From: Amycolatopsis sp. cg9
Lineage (GTDB): Bacteria > Actinomycetota > Actinomycetes > Mycobacteriales > Pseudonocardiaceae
Assembly (NCBI RefSeq): GCF_041346945.1
Contig: NZ_CP166850.1
Span: forward strand, 186,001 to 250,000
Reading direction: 5' to 3'
DNA length: 64,000 bases
The notes under the pieces are model-generated. The model searched no databases, was not told where the DNA came from, and saw only the letters and a program-made list of their open reading frames with translations. The position numbers and the translations under genes were made by a program. Below, in pieces: positions 17,198 to 26,703 of this stretch. Numbering within the stretch: the stretch's first letter is position 1; each line of letters begins with the position of its first letter.

Positions 17198-18376
17198 GTG
17201 ACGTTCCTCTACGTCGTGCTGGTCCTGGCGTCGGCGGCGATGCTGACCGCCGGGATCGCCGAACAGCGCCAGCACTACCGGCACCTGCACAGCATCCCGA
17301 CGCGCGTGCTCGTCAACGGCATCCGCGGCAAGTCGTCCATCACCCGGCTGTGCGCGGGCGCGCTGCGGGGCGGCGGGCTCGTCACGACGGCGAAGACCAC
17401 CGGTACCGCGGCCCGGTTCATCCACCCGGACGGCAGCGAGGAGCCGGTCTACCGCAAGTTCGGCATCGCCAACGTCGTCGAGCAGATCGGCATCGTCCGC
17501 CGCGCCGCCGCCTACCGGCCGGACGCGCTGGTCATCGAGTGCATGGCCGTGATGCCGGACCTGCAGGAGATCAACCAGAGCAAGCTGATCCGCTCCACCA
17601 TCGGCGTGCTGTGCAACGTCCGCGAGGACCACCTCGCCGAGATGGGGCCGACGCTCGACGACGTCGCGCGGTCGCTGTCCCGGTCGATGCCGGTCGGCGG
17701 GATCTGCCTGACCGCGGAGCAGGACCGGCTGCACATCCTCCAGGAGGAGGCCGCCAAGCGGGACTGCGAGCTCATCGCGGTCGACCCCGAATCCGTGTCC
17801 GACGAGGAGATGCGCGGCTTCGGCTGGATCACGTTCAAGGAGAACGTCGCGATCGCGCTGGCCGTCGCCGACCTGCTCGGCGTCAACCGGCAGCTGGCGC
17901 TGGACGGCATGTGGGCCGCGCCGCCGGACCCGGGCGTGCTGCAGGTGCACCAGTACCGCGCCGGCCGCCGTCACCTCCGCTTCGCCAACGTCTTCGCGGC
18001 GAACGACCCCGAATCGACGTTGATGAACATCGACCAGCTCCGCGCGCAAGGCGCGATCTCCGACCCGCTGCACGTGATCATCAACTGCCGGCCGGACCGC
18101 GTCGAGCGCAACGGCCAGATGGGCGCGCTGATCCCCCGCATCGCGCCGGAGCGGGTCGTGCTGATCGGCGAACCGACGCGCAGCGCCCGCGCCGCGATCC
18201 CCGCCGAGTGGCACGACCGCGTCGTCGACCTCGGTGGTTCGCGCTCGCCGCGGGAGCTGCTGCGCGGGATCGTCGGCGGCGTCGAGCGGCAGGCGTCGCT
18301 GATCGCCATCGGCAACATCCACGGCCAGGGAGAACTGCTCATCGAGGAACTCGCGAAACTGGAACCGGTCGCCTGA
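17198..18376 (+). CDS. capB: Poly-gamma-glutamate synthase ligase subunit CapB/PgsB
   Basis: A 392-residue Mur-ligase-like amide ligase that polymerises glutamate through its gamma carboxyl, using ATP. It has an N-terminal membrane helix (about 2-20), a P-loop NGIRGKSSITR (40-50) and family motifs TTGTAARFIHPDG, VIECMAVMPDLQ and NVREDHLAEMG. The length is as in Bacillus PgsB. GTG 17198 follows the HAMP gene by 1 nt, and the stop overlaps capC (TGATG). The product could be a capsule or surface polymer, or another gamma-linked chain. Confidence 0.93.
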   Translation: MTFLYVVLVLASAAMLTAGIAEQRQHYRHLHSIPTRVLVNGIRGKSSITRLCAGALRGGGLVTTAKTTGTAARFIHPDGSEEPVYRKFGIANVVEQIGIVRRAAAYRPDALVIECMAVMPDLQEINQSKLIRSTIGVLCNVREDHLAEMGPTLDDVARSLSRSMPVGGICLTAEQDRLHILQEEAAKRDCELIAVDPESVSDEEMRGFGWITFKENVAIALAVADLLGVNRQLALDGMWAAPPDPGVLQVHQYRAGRRHLRFANVFAANDPESTLMNIDQLRAQGAISDPLHVIINCRPDRVERNGQMGALIPRIAPERVVLIGEPTRSARAAIPAEWHDRVVDLGGSRSPRELLRGIVGGVERQASLIAIGNIHGQGELLIEELAKLEPVA

Positions 18377-18858
18377 TGCTCACCACGTCCCTCGCCCCCG
18401 AGGTCGCCACCGTCGGGCTCGCCATCGGCCTGCTGCTGTCGCTGGTCTGCTACCTGACGACGAACCTGTCCCCCGGCGGGATGATCACGCCCGGCTGGAT
18501 CGCGCTGACCATGGTGGAGGACTACCGGCGCGCGGCGATCATCGTGCTGATGACGGCGCTGACCTTCGGCGGCACGAAGGCGTTGCAGCGCGTGGTCATC
18601 CTCTACGGCAAGCGGCTCTTCGCCGCGGTCGTGCTGCTCGGCGTCGTGCTCCAGACGACGTTGCTGATCTTCCTCCAGGCCGACTTCCCGCTGCTGTTCG
18701 TGCACCAGACGCTGGGGTTCGTGGTGCCCGGCCTGGTCGCCTACCAGCTGGTCCGGCAGAAGCCGGTGGCGACGATGCTCGCCACCGGCGGCGTCAGCCT
18801 GGCCAGCTACGCCGTGCTGATCAGCGGCGTGCTGGTCGGCCTGGTCCCGACGGTGTGA
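18376..18858 (+). CDS. capC: Poly-gamma-glutamate synthase membrane subunit CapC/PgsC
   Basis: A 160-residue, almost wholly hydrophobic protein with about five helices. The family motif is NLSPGGMITPGWIAL near residue 30, followed by KRLFAAVVLLG. It forms the membrane part of the ligase complex with CapB. The ATG shares a base with the capB stop, so the two are translationally coupled. The usual third partner, CapA/PgsA, was not found in this window. Confidence 0.93.
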   Translation: MLTTSLAPEVATVGLAIGLLLSLVCYLTTNLSPGGMITPGWIALTMVEDYRRAAIIVLMTALTFGGTKALQRVVILYGKRLFAAVVLLGVVLQTTLLIFLQADFPLLFVHQTLGFVVPGLVAYQLVRQKPVATMLATGGVSLASYAVLISGVLVGLVPTV

Positions 18859-18865
18859 GGTGACG

Positions 18866-19873
18866 ATGCGCAAGGCGGTCCGGATCGGCGTCCTCGCCGC
18901 GGTCATCGGCGTGTCCGGCACGGCGGCGGTCTACGTCGCCACGCAGGACCGGCCGGACATCACGGCCATCTCGGCGTCGCCCGCGCCCTCGGGAGCGGCC
19001 GTCACCGGCGGCTACACCTACGACCGGCTGGACCACCCGGCCCGGACGATCGTCCGCGACGCGGCGGGCGCCCAGCTGGCGTCGTTCACCGACGGCTCGC
19101 GCACGGTCATGCTGACCGGCCGGTCCCGGACCTTCACCGAGCCGAAGTTCACCACGGCGGGCATCACGTCGACGGCCTGGATCCGGCTCGCGCCGCAGGC
19201 CTGGCGGGCGGGTGCGGAGAAGGAGCCGTGGTTCACCGAGTGGCTCCCGAAGGCCGCCGCCGACACCGGCCCGGACGTCCTGGCGATGGCGCTGCAGTAC
19301 ACCGACGGCGCGGCCGACCAGGTCGTGAAGAAGCTGCGCGTGGCCGGGGACGCCAGCTTCGGCCCGGACAGCGCCGAGGGACGGCTCGAGAAGTCGGACT
19401 TCTACGACTACCTGGGCATCGGCTGGGACTTCCCGGACGGCGTCCACGAAGCGGCGGAACCGCGGCGCGCCCGGTCCCTCGACTGCTCCGGGTTCGTGCG
19501 GATGGTCTACGGCTACCGGGCGGGCTACCCGCTGCTCGGCACGAACACGAAGGGCCCGGGCCTGCCGCGGCGGGCGTGGGCGCTGGCCGAGCTGGGCCCG
19601 GGCACCTCGCTGATCCCGGACGAGAAGCGGCAGGTGACGGACTTCAGCCCGCTCCAGCCGGGTGACCTGCTGTTCTTCAACCTGGAGCCGCAGCTCGGGC
19701 CGCAGGTCTCGCACACGGGCATCTACCTGGGCATCGACGGCGACGGGCACCACCGCGTGCTGTCCAGCCGCAAGGTGGCGAACGGCCCGACCTTCGGGGA
19801 CGCGGGCGGGGTGTCGCTGATCGACGGGTCCGGGACCTACGCGAAGGCGTTCCGCACGGCCAAGCGGCTCTGA
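18866..19873 (+). CDS. Exported NlpC/P60-fold hydrolase
   Basis: A 335-residue protein with an N-terminal signal or anchor helix (KAVRIGVLAAVIGVSGTAAV), a central domain of unknown type and a C-terminal NlpC/P60 domain. It has the nucleophile Cys in SLDCSGFVRMVYGY, the GDLLFF strand and His in VSHTGIYLG. The domain cleaves gamma-D-glutamyl bonds in cell-wall peptides. Next to CapB/CapC it could release, attach or trim a gamma-glutamyl polymer. ATG 18866 lies 7 nt after the capC stop with GAGG upstream; GTG 18860 is an alternative. Confidence 0.88.
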   Translation: MRKAVRIGVLAAVIGVSGTAAVYVATQDRPDITAISASPAPSGAAVTGGYTYDRLDHPARTIVRDAAGAQLASFTDGSRTVMLTGRSRTFTEPKFTTAGITSTAWIRLAPQAWRAGAEKEPWFTEWLPKAAADTGPDVLAMALQYTDGAADQVVKKLRVAGDASFGPDSAEGRLEKSDFYDYLGIGWDFPDGVHEAAEPRRARSLDCSGFVRMVYGYRAGYPLLGTNTKGPGLPRRAWALAELGPGTSLIPDEKRQVTDFSPLQPGDLLFFNLEPQLGPQVSHTGIYLGIDGDGHHRVLSSRKVANGPTFGDAGGVSLIDGSGTYAKAFRTAKRL

Positions 19874-19892
19874 GCCACGCACGTCACCTTGA

Positions 19893-20040
19893 CGCCGGGT
19901 CGGCCGCACCGGAGAGTGAGGCGGAACCCACGCGTCGGCAGGTGGAGGAACCCGGTGAGAGTCCGGGGCGGTCCCGCCACTGTCACCGGAGATCTCCGGG
20001 AGCCAGGAACTCCCGCCGGCGCGCCCGTCTACCCGGGGCG
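19893..20040 (+). ncRNA. Cobalamin riboswitch
   Basis: The classic B12-box core is present: AACCCGGTGAGAGTCCGGGG near 19949-19967, then CGGTCCCGCCACTGT near 19969-19983, and the closing GAGCCAGGAAC near 20000-20010. It ends just before a short GAGG-loop-CCTC hairpin (20049-20061) that overlaps the ribosome site of cobN, so control is probably translational: bound B12 hides the ribosome site. The outer boundaries are approximate. Confidence 0.92.
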
Positions 20041-20061
20041 CGGACCCCGAGGAGGAACCTC

Positions 20062-23000
20062 GTGATCCTGCTTCTGTCCACTTCGGACACCGACCTGCTC
20101 AGCGCGCGATCGGCCGAGGGCGAGTACCGGCTCGGCAACCCCGCGCGGCTCGACGTCGCCGAGCTGCCGGCGCTCCTCGAAGGCGTGAAGATCGTCGTCG
20201 CGCGGATCCTCGGCACCCCGCGGAGCTGGCAGGAGGGCCTGGACACGCTGCGGGCGTCGGGCGCGCACGTCGTCGTGCTGGGCGGGGAGCAGACGCCGGA
20301 CGCCGAGCTGATGAAGCTCTCGACCGTCCCGGCGGGCATCGCCGCCGAGGCCCACGCGTACCTCGCGCAGGGCGGCCCGGCGAACCTCACCCAGCTGCAC
20401 CGGTTCCTCTCCGACACGCTCCTGCTCACCGGCGACGGCTTCGAGCCGCCCGCCGAGCAGCCCTCGTGGGGTGTCCTCGAGCGGCCGTCGCGCGCCGAAG
20501 GCCCGGTCATCGGGATCCTGTACTACCGGGCGCACCACCTGTCCGGGAACACCGCGTTCGTGCACGCCCTCGCCGACGAGGTCGAAGCCGCCGGCGGGCG
20601 CGCGTTGCCGATCTACACCGCTTCGCTGCGTACGCGCGCGCCGGAGATGATGGCCGAGCTGGGGAAGGTGGACGCCCTGCTCGTCACGGTGCTCGCGGCG
20701 GGCGGCACGCGGCCGTCCGAGGTGGGCGCGGGCGGGGACGACGAGGCCTGGGACGTCGCCGAGATGGCCGCGCTCGACGTCCCGATCCTCCAGGCGCTCT
20801 GCCTGACCAGCGACCGCGAGACGTGGGCGGCGAACGACGACGGGCTCTCCCCGCTCGACGCCGGCAACCAGATGGCCGTCCCGGAGTTCGACGGGCGGCT
20901 GATCACGGTCCCGTTCTCGTTCAAGGAACTCGACGAAGACGGCCTCCCCCGGTACGTCCCGGACGCCGAGCGCGCGTCCCGCGTCGCCCGCATCGCGCTG
21001 GCGCACGCCCGGTTGCGGCACACGCCGCCTTCGGAGCGGCGCATCGCGCTGATGCTGTCCGCGTACCCGACGAAGCACTCGCGCGTCGGCAACGCGGTCG
21101 GGCTGGACACGCCCGCGTCGGCGATCGAGCTGCTGCGGCGGATGCGCGAGCAGGGTTACGACCTGGGACCGGACGCGTTCCCCGGCGTCGACCCGACCGG
21201 CACCGACCAGCCGGACGGCGACGCCCTCATCCACGCGCTGATCGCCGCCGGCGGCCAGGACCCGGAGTGGCTGACCGAGGAGCAGCTGTCCGGCAACCCG
21301 ATCCGGGTGCCGGCCGCGCGCTACCGGGAGTGGTTCGACGCGCTGCCCGCGGAGCTGCGTTCGGGGGTCGAAGAACACTGGGGCCCGGCGCCGGGCGAGC
21401 TGTACGTCGACAACGGCGACATCGTGCTGGCGTCGCTGCAGAGCGGCAACGTGATCATCATGATCCAGCCGCCGCGCGGGTTCGGCGAGAACCCCGTCGC
21501 GATCTACCACAACCCGGACCTCCCGCCGAGCCACCACTACCTGGCCGCCTACCGCTGGCTGGAGGAGGAGTTCGGCGCGCACGCCGTCGTCCACCTCGGC
21601 AAGCACGGGTCGCTGGAGTGGCTGCCGGGCAAGACGGCGGGGCTGTCGGCGTCGTGCGCGCCGGACGCCGTGCTCGGGAACCTGCCGCTGGTGTACCCGT
21701 TCCTGATCAACGACCCCGGCGAGGGCGCGCAGGCGAAGCGGCGGGCGCACGCGACGATCGTCGACCACCTGATCCCGCCGATGGCGCGCGCGGAGTCCTA
21801 CGGCGACATGGCGCGGCTGGAGCAGCTGCTCGACGAGCACGCCAACATCGCCGCGATGGACCCGGCGAAGCTGCCCGCGATCCGCGCCCAGATCTGGACG
21901 CTCATCCAGGCCGCGAAGCTGGACCACGACCTCGGCGTCGAGGAACGCCCGCACGACGCGGAGTTCGACGACTTCCTGCTGCACATCGACGGCTGGCTGT
22001 GCGAGGTCAAGGACGCGCAGATCCGCGACGGCCTGCACGTCCTGGGCGCGGCACCGGTCGGGGAAGCACGCGTCAACTTGGTGCTGTCGATGCTGCGCGC
22101 GTCCCAGATGTGGGGCGGCAAGCAAGGGGCCGTGCCGGGCCTGCGGGCCGCGCTGGGCCTGAAGGAAGACGCGCCGATGTCCGAAGTGGACGCGGTCGAG
22201 AAGACGGCGCGGGAACTCGTCCAGACGATGGAAATGCGTGGCTGGGACGCCACCGCGGTCGCTTCGGTGGCGCCGGACGCCCAGGTCGCGCGGGTGCTTT
22301 CCTTTGCCGCGGAGGAGATCGTCCCGCGGCTGGCCGGCACGACCGCCGAGCTGGACTCGGTGCTGCACGCGCTGGACGGCGGCTACATCCCGGCCGGGCC
22401 GAGCGGGTCGCCGTTGCGCGGGCTGGTGAACGTGCTGCCGACCGGGCGGAACTTCTACACCGTCGACCCGAAGGCGATCCCGAGCCGGCTCGCCTGGGAA
22501 ACCGGGCAGGCGCTGGCGGATTCGCTGCTCCGCCGGTACCGCGAGGACACCGGCGACTGGCCCCGCTCGGTCGGGCTTTCGGTGTGGGGCACGTCGGCCA
22601 TGCGGACGTCCGGCGACGACGCCGCGGAAGTCCTGGCGCTGCTGGGGGTCCAGCCGGTGTGGGACGAAGCATCGCGGCGCGTGACGGGCATCGAAGCGAT
22701 CCCGCTCGCGGAACTCGGCCGCCCCCGGATCGACGTCACCATCCGGATCTCCGGCTTCTTCCGCGACGCCTTCCCGCACGTGATCACGATGCTGGACGAC
22801 GCGGTGCGACTGGTGGCCGGCTTGGCCGAACCCGCGGACCAGAACTTCGTCCGCGACCACGTTTCGGCGGACCTGGCCGCGCACGGCGATTCCCGGCGGG
22901 CGACCACCAGGATCTTCGGCTCGAAGCCGGGCGCGTACGGCGCCGGCCTGTTGCCGCTGATGGACTCCGGGAACTGGCGCGACGACAAGGATCTCGCCGA

Positions 23001-23625
23001 GGTGTACGCGGTGTGGGGCGGCTTCGCCTACGGCCGCGACCTCGACGGCCGCCCGGCGCGCGAGGACATGGAGAGCTCGTACAAGCGGATCGTCGTGGCG
23101 GCGAAGAACACCGACACGCGCGAGCACGACATCGCCGACTCGGACGACTACTTCCAGTACCACGGCGGGATGATCGCGACGGTCCGCGCGCTGACGGGCT
23201 CGGCCCCGGCGTCCTACGTCGGTGACAGCACGTCCCCGGACGCGGTCCGCACGCGGACGCTGAGCGAAGAGACGGCCCGGGTGTTCCGGGCCCGCGTGGT
23301 GAACCCGCGCTGGCTGGCGGCGATGCGGCGGCACGGCTACAAGGGCGCGTTCGAGCTGGCGGCCACAGTGGACTACCTGTTCGGCTTCGACGCGACGGCG
23401 GGCGTCGTCGGCGACTGGATGTACGAGAAGCTGACCGAGTCCTACGTGCTGGACGAGGTGAACCAGGAGTTCCTGCGCCAGGCGAACCCGTGGGCGCTGC
23501 GGGGAATCGTGGAGCGGCTGAACGAGGCGGCGGACCGCGGCCTGTGGGAAGAACCGGACCCTTCACTCCTGGAGAAGATGCGCGAGGTGTACCTGTCCCT
23601 GGAGGGCGACCTCGAGGCGGAGTGA
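20062..23625 (+). CDS. cobN: Cobaltochelatase large subunit CobN
   Basis: The 1187-residue ATP-dependent subunit that inserts cobalt into hydrogenobyrinic acid a,c-diamide, working with CobS/CobT-type partners not present here. Family stretches include the repeated YYRAHHLSGNTAF, KLGKHGSLEWLPGK-like HLGKHGSLEWLPGK and VWGTSAMRTSGDD motifs. Its length is normal. GTG 20062 has GAGGAGGAA upstream, directly downstream of the B12 riboswitch, so it is repressed when cobalamin is plentiful. It belongs to the same aerobic pathway as cobGHIJ but is a separate transcription unit. Confidence 0.96.
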   Translation: MILLLSTSDTDLLSARSAEGEYRLGNPARLDVAELPALLEGVKIVVARILGTPRSWQEGLDTLRASGAHVVVLGGEQTPDAELMKLSTVPAGIAAEAHAYLAQGGPANLTQLHRFLSDTLLLTGDGFEPPAEQPSWGVLERPSRAEGPVIGILYYRAHHLSGNTAFVHALADEVEAAGGRALPIYTASLRTRAPEMMAELGKVDALLVTVLAAGGTRPSEVGAGGDDEAWDVAEMAALDVPILQALCLTSDRETWAANDDGLSPLDAGNQMAVPEFDGRLITVPFSFKELDEDGLPRYVPDAERASRVARIALAHARLRHTPPSERRIALMLSAYPTKHSRVGNAVGLDTPASAIELLRRMREQGYDLGPDAFPGVDPTGTDQPDGDALIHALIAAGGQDPEWLTEEQLSGNPIRVPAARYREWFDALPAELRSGVEEHWGPAPGELYVDNGDIVLASLQSGNVIIMIQPPRGFGENPVAIYHNPDLPPSHHYLAAYRWLEEEFGAHAVVHLGKHGSLEWLPGKTAGLSASCAPDAVLGNLPLVYPFLINDPGEGAQAKRRAHATIVDHLIPPMARAESYGDMARLEQLLDEHANIAAMDPAKLPAIRAQIWTLIQAAKLDHDLGVEERPHDAEFDDFLLHIDGWLCEVKDAQIRDGLHVLGAAPVGEARVNLVLSMLRASQMWGGKQGAVPGLRAALGLKEDAPMSEVDAVEKTARELVQTMEMRGWDATAVASVAPDAQVARVLSFAAEEIVPRLAGTTAELDSVLHALDGGYIPAGPSGSPLRGLVNVLPTGRNFYTVDPKAIPSRLAWETGQALADSLLRRYREDTGDWPRSVGLSVWGTSAMRTSGDDAAEVLALLGVQPVWDEASRRVTGIEAIPLAELGRPRIDVTIRISGFFRDAFPHVITMLDDAVRLVAGLAEPADQNFVRDHVSADLAAHGDSRRATTRIFGSKPGAYGAGLLPLMDSGNWRDDKDLAEVYAVWGGFAYGRDLDGRPAREDMESSYKRIVVAAKNTDTREHDIADSDDYFQYHGGMIATVRALTGSAPASYVGDSTSPDAVRTRTLSEETARVFRARVVNPRWLAAMRRHGYKGAFELAATVDYLFGFDATAGVVGDWMYEKLTESYVLDEVNQEFLRQANPWALRGIVERLNEAADRGLWEEPDPSLLEKMREVYLSLEGDLEAE

Positions 23626-23631
23626 CGGCAA

Positions 23632-24114
23632 GTGAACTGCAAGCCGCGGCGGCTACGCTTCCCCTTCCCCACCGAGGAAGGACGAAGACTTGAAAAAGTA
23701 CTCGGCGTGGCCGCCGCGGCACTGGTCGCCGTGCTCTCGTGCGCGTCGCCGGCCTCGGCCGCCGACCACACGAAACACCTCCACACCGGCGACGCTTTCG
23801 GTGACGTGACCGGCTGGAGCGGCGAAGGCGTGTTCACCGAGGAAGGCGACCGCGTCCACATCTGCGACACCGACGCCGACGGCCGCGGCGTCATCATCGA
23901 CGTCTACAAGGGCACTCCGGAGAACGGCTACATCCTCTACAGCATGCACGTCGGCGGCAACGGCAACTGCGACACCAAGAGCGCGGCCGACGGCGGCGTC
24001 TACAACCTCCCCGAGACCCGGATCGGTTTCAAGTTCTGCCGGTACTGGAAAGAGGACGACCGGTACCACGCCGGTGAGTGCAAGGACTACGACTTCCTGA
24101 ACGACAACAGCTGA
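23632..24114 (+). CDS. Small secreted protein with a possible one-base defect at its start
   Basis: The body encodes a signal peptide (VLGVAAAALVAVLSCASPASA) and a mature domain of about 117 residues with four cysteines, resembling generic actinobacterial secreted proteins. Read in frame, the only start is a GTG at 23632 with a long odd leader. A better start, TTG at 23690 with AGGAAGGA 7 nt upstream, is out of frame by one base: A5 at 23693-23697 would need to be A6, giving MKKVLGVAAAA. The gene may be frameshifted, slipping, or affected by a sequence error. Function unknown. Confidence 0.6.
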   Translation: MNCKPRRLRFPFPTEEGRRLEKVLGVAAAALVAVLSCASPASAADHTKHLHTGDAFGDVTGWSGEGVFTEEGDRVHICDTDADGRGVIIDVYKGTPENGYILYSMHVGGNGNCDTKSAADGGVYNLPETRIGFKFCRYWKEDDRYHAGECKDYDFLNDNS

Positions 24115-24157
24115 CCGGAAACGCCCGGGAAACGCGGGCCCGAGTTGGGTGGGCGGC

Positions 24158-26011
24158 ATGATCACCGCCGCTCTCCCGAAGACCCGCTCCTGGGCGCTTC
24201 CGCTCGTCTGCCTCGGCGCCGCCCTCCTCTACGCTTGGAAGATCGGCGACGGCCAGCTCGGCAACACCTACTACTCGGCCGCCGCGAAGTCGATGACGAG
24301 CGGCTTCGCGAACTTCCTCTTCGGCTCCTTCGACCCGTACGGCGTCGTGACGGTCGACAAACCGCCGCTCGCGTTGTGGCCGCAAGCGCTTTCCGTGCTC
24401 GTCTTCGGCAACCACGGCTGGGCGCTGCTGCTGCCGCAGGTGCTCGAAGGCGTCGCGGCAGTCTTCCTGCTGCACCGGACCGTCCGGCGGTGGGCCGGGG
24501 AGAACGTCGCCCTGCTGGCGGCGGCGATCCTCGCGCTCACGCCGGTGACCGTGATCATCAACCGCGGCAACAACCCCGACACGCTGCTCGTCCTGTTCCT
24601 GGTCGCCGCCGCGTACGCGCTCACGCGGGCGCTCGAAGACGGGCGCAAGTGGCTGTTCTGGTGCGCGTTCTTCGTCGGCTGCGGCTTCCTGACCAAGATG
24701 CTGCAGGCGTGGATCATCGTGCCCGCCCTGGTCGCGGCGTACCTCGCCGGAACCTCCGGGCCGCTCCGGCGGCGGCTGATGGACGTGCTCGGCGCCGGGA
24801 TCGTGCTGGTCGTGTCGTCGTTCTGGTGGATCGCCCTGTACGACTGGTGGCCCGGTGCCAAGCCGTACATGGGCGGCAGCGCGGACGGTTCCGCGTGGGA
24901 CCTCGTCTTCGGCTACAACGGCTTCGGGCGGCTCTCCGGCGACGGCGAGGGCGGCGGCATGATGATCATGCGCGACGGGCAGCAGACCACGTCGTCGTTC
25001 GGCGGCGATCCCGGGCCGGGCCGGCTGTTCAACGACCTCGTCGGCGGGCAGATCTCGTGGCTGCTGCCGCTCTGCCTGCTCGTCCTGCTGGTCATCGGCC
25101 GCCGGTGGCGGGACGCGGGCTGGCTGCTGTGGGGCGGCTGGCTGCTGGTGACGGCCGCGGTGTTCAGCTTCGCCGGCGGCATCTGGCACCCGTACTACAC
25201 CACGGCGATGGCCCCCGCCGTCGCCGCCGTTTCCGCGGCCGGGCTCGCGCTGCTGTGGCGCCGGCACCGGCGGACGCTGCTCCCGCTCGCCATCGCGCTG
25301 ACCGCGGCCTGGGCGTTCGTCCTGACTTCGCGGGACACGACGTTCCACGGCTGGACGCGCTGGGCGGTGCTCGGCACGGCCGTCGCCGCGATCGCGGGCC
25401 TGCTCGCCACCCGCAGCCGGCTGACGCTGGCCGCCGGGCTGGTGCCGGTGCTGCTCACCCCGGCCGTCTGGTCGTACGCGGCCGCGCAGAGCACGTCGGC
25501 CGGGACCCTGCCCGCCGCCGGTCCCACGACCGGTCCCGTGCCGCCGCCCTCGGCCTCTCCCGGCGGGCCGCAGCCCCGGCTGGTGCTCGCCGGCGGCGAC
25601 GGCACCACGACGTTGACCGGCGAGCAACGGCGGATCCTCGACTACGCCACCCGGAACGGGACCGAGATCGCACTGGCGGTCAACGCCGAGGCGGGGACGG
25701 TCGCGCCGTTCCTCATCGAATCGGACGCGACCGTGATCGGCATGGGCGGCTTCGGCGGCCGCGACGACGCGCCGTCGGTCGCGCAGCTCGGCCGGTGGGT
25801 CGCCGAAGGCAAGCTGCGGTTCGTGCTGAGCAGCTCCGGTGCGGGTCAGGCGGGTCCGGTGGGGCCGCCCCGGAGTCCCGCGCAGGAGGCGCGCGGGCGC
25901 TGGATCGAGCAGCACTGCGCGGTCGTCGACCCCGCGGCGTACGGCGGCCGGTCCGGCCCGGGCGGCGGACCGGTGCGGCTCGGCGGCGCGGACACCCTCT
26001 ACCGCTGCTAA
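24158..26011 (+). CDS. GT39/ArnT-like membrane glycosyltransferase
   Basis: A 617-residue protein with about 11-12 helices. It carries the N-terminal loop VVTVDKPPLALW with the lysine-proline pair and acidic residue typical of this subfamily, and NNPDTLLVLFLVAA. A C-terminal extracellular domain from about residue 455 holds a Thr/Pro-rich linker and ends in GGADTLYRC. Relatives transfer sugars from polyprenyl phosphates to envelope glycans or proteins. ATG 24158 was chosen over GTG 24149. The two-component genes follow 35 nt later, suggesting linked regulation. Confidence 0.88.
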   Translation: MITAALPKTRSWALPLVCLGAALLYAWKIGDGQLGNTYYSAAAKSMTSGFANFLFGSFDPYGVVTVDKPPLALWPQALSVLVFGNHGWALLLPQVLEGVAAVFLLHRTVRRWAGENVALLAAAILALTPVTVIINRGNNPDTLLVLFLVAAAYALTRALEDGRKWLFWCAFFVGCGFLTKMLQAWIIVPALVAAYLAGTSGPLRRRLMDVLGAGIVLVVSSFWWIALYDWWPGAKPYMGGSADGSAWDLVFGYNGFGRLSGDGEGGGMMIMRDGQQTTSSFGGDPGPGRLFNDLVGGQISWLLPLCLLVLLVIGRRWRDAGWLLWGGWLLVTAAVFSFAGGIWHPYYTTAMAPAVAAVSAAGLALLWRRHRRTLLPLAIALTAAWAFVLTSRDTTFHGWTRWAVLGTAVAAIAGLLATRSRLTLAAGLVPVLLTPAVWSYAAAQSTSAGTLPAAGPTTGPVPPPSASPGGPQPRLVLAGGDGTTTLTGEQRRILDYATRNGTEIALAVNAEAGTVAPFLIESDATVIGMGGFGGRDDAPSVAQLGRWVAEGKLRFVLSSSGAGQAGPVGPPRSPAQEARGRWIEQHCAVVDPAAYGGRSGPGGGPVRLGGADTLYRC

Positions 26012-26046
26012 CGGCGAAGAAACACCGCCGCGGCGATCATCGGGGC

Positions 26047-26703
26047 ATGCGGGTCCTGGTGGTGGAGGACGAGCCGATGCTCGCGGACGCGATCGCGGAG
26101 TGGCTGCGCGAAGATTCCCACGCGGTCGACGTCGCCCACGACGGCGGCGCGGCGCTCGAGCGGATCGCCGTGCACGACTACGACGTCGTCGTGCTCGACC
26201 GGGACCTGCCGGTCGTGCACGGCGACGACGTCTGCCGCGAGCTGGTGGGCGCGGGGGTCACCACGCGGGTCCTGATGCTGACGGCGGCCGCGGAGGTCAC
26301 CGACCGCGTCGCCGGGCTGTCCCTGGGCGCCGACGACTACCTGACGAAGCCGTTCGCGTTCCCCGAGCTGGCCGCGCGCATCCAGTCGCTGGGCCGCCGC
26401 TGCCGCCCGGCCGCCCCACCGGTGCTGCGCCGCGCCGGCGTCACCCTCGACCCGGCGCGGCACGAGGTGTTCCGCGACGGGCGGTACCTGCCACTGTCCA
26501 AAAAGGAGTTCGCCGTGCTCGCCGAGCTGCTGCGCGCCGACGGCGCCGCCGTGTCCGCGGAACACCTGCTGGAGAAGGCGTGGGACGAACACGCGGACCC
26601 GTTCACCGGCGCGGTCCGCCTGACGATCCTCAAGCTGCGCCGCAAACTCGGCGATCCCCCGCTGGTGGAGACGGTCACCGGCGTCGGCTACCGCCTCCGG
26701 TGA
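26047..26703 (+). CDS. OmpR-family response regulator
   Basis: A 218-residue protein with a receiver domain (acidic pocket VVEDEP, phosphorylated Asp in VVVLDRDLP, Thr in LMLTAA, Lys in YLTKPF) and a C-terminal winged helix (LPLSKKEFAVLAELLR, AVRLTILKLRRKLG, VTGVGYRL). Its stop overlaps the kinase start (GTGA). It probably controls envelope genes, possibly the glycosyltransferase just upstream. Confidence 0.95.
   Translation: MRVLVVEDEPMLADAIAEWLREDSHAVDVAHDGGAALERIAVHDYDVVVLDRDLPVVHGDDVCRELVGAGVTTRVLMLTAAAEVTDRVAGLSLGADDYLTKPFAFPELAARIQSLGRRCRPAAPPVLRRAGVTLDPARHEVFRDGRYLPLSKKEFAVLAELLRADGAAVSAEHLLEKAWDEHADPFTGAVRLTILKLRRKLGDPPLVETVTGVGYRLR

Noticed and set aside
20029..23334. A 1101-codon open frame antisense to cobN
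   Set aside because: Arg/Val/Asp-rich composition without motifs and no ribosome site; it is the usual G/C third-position shadow of a strong sense gene.
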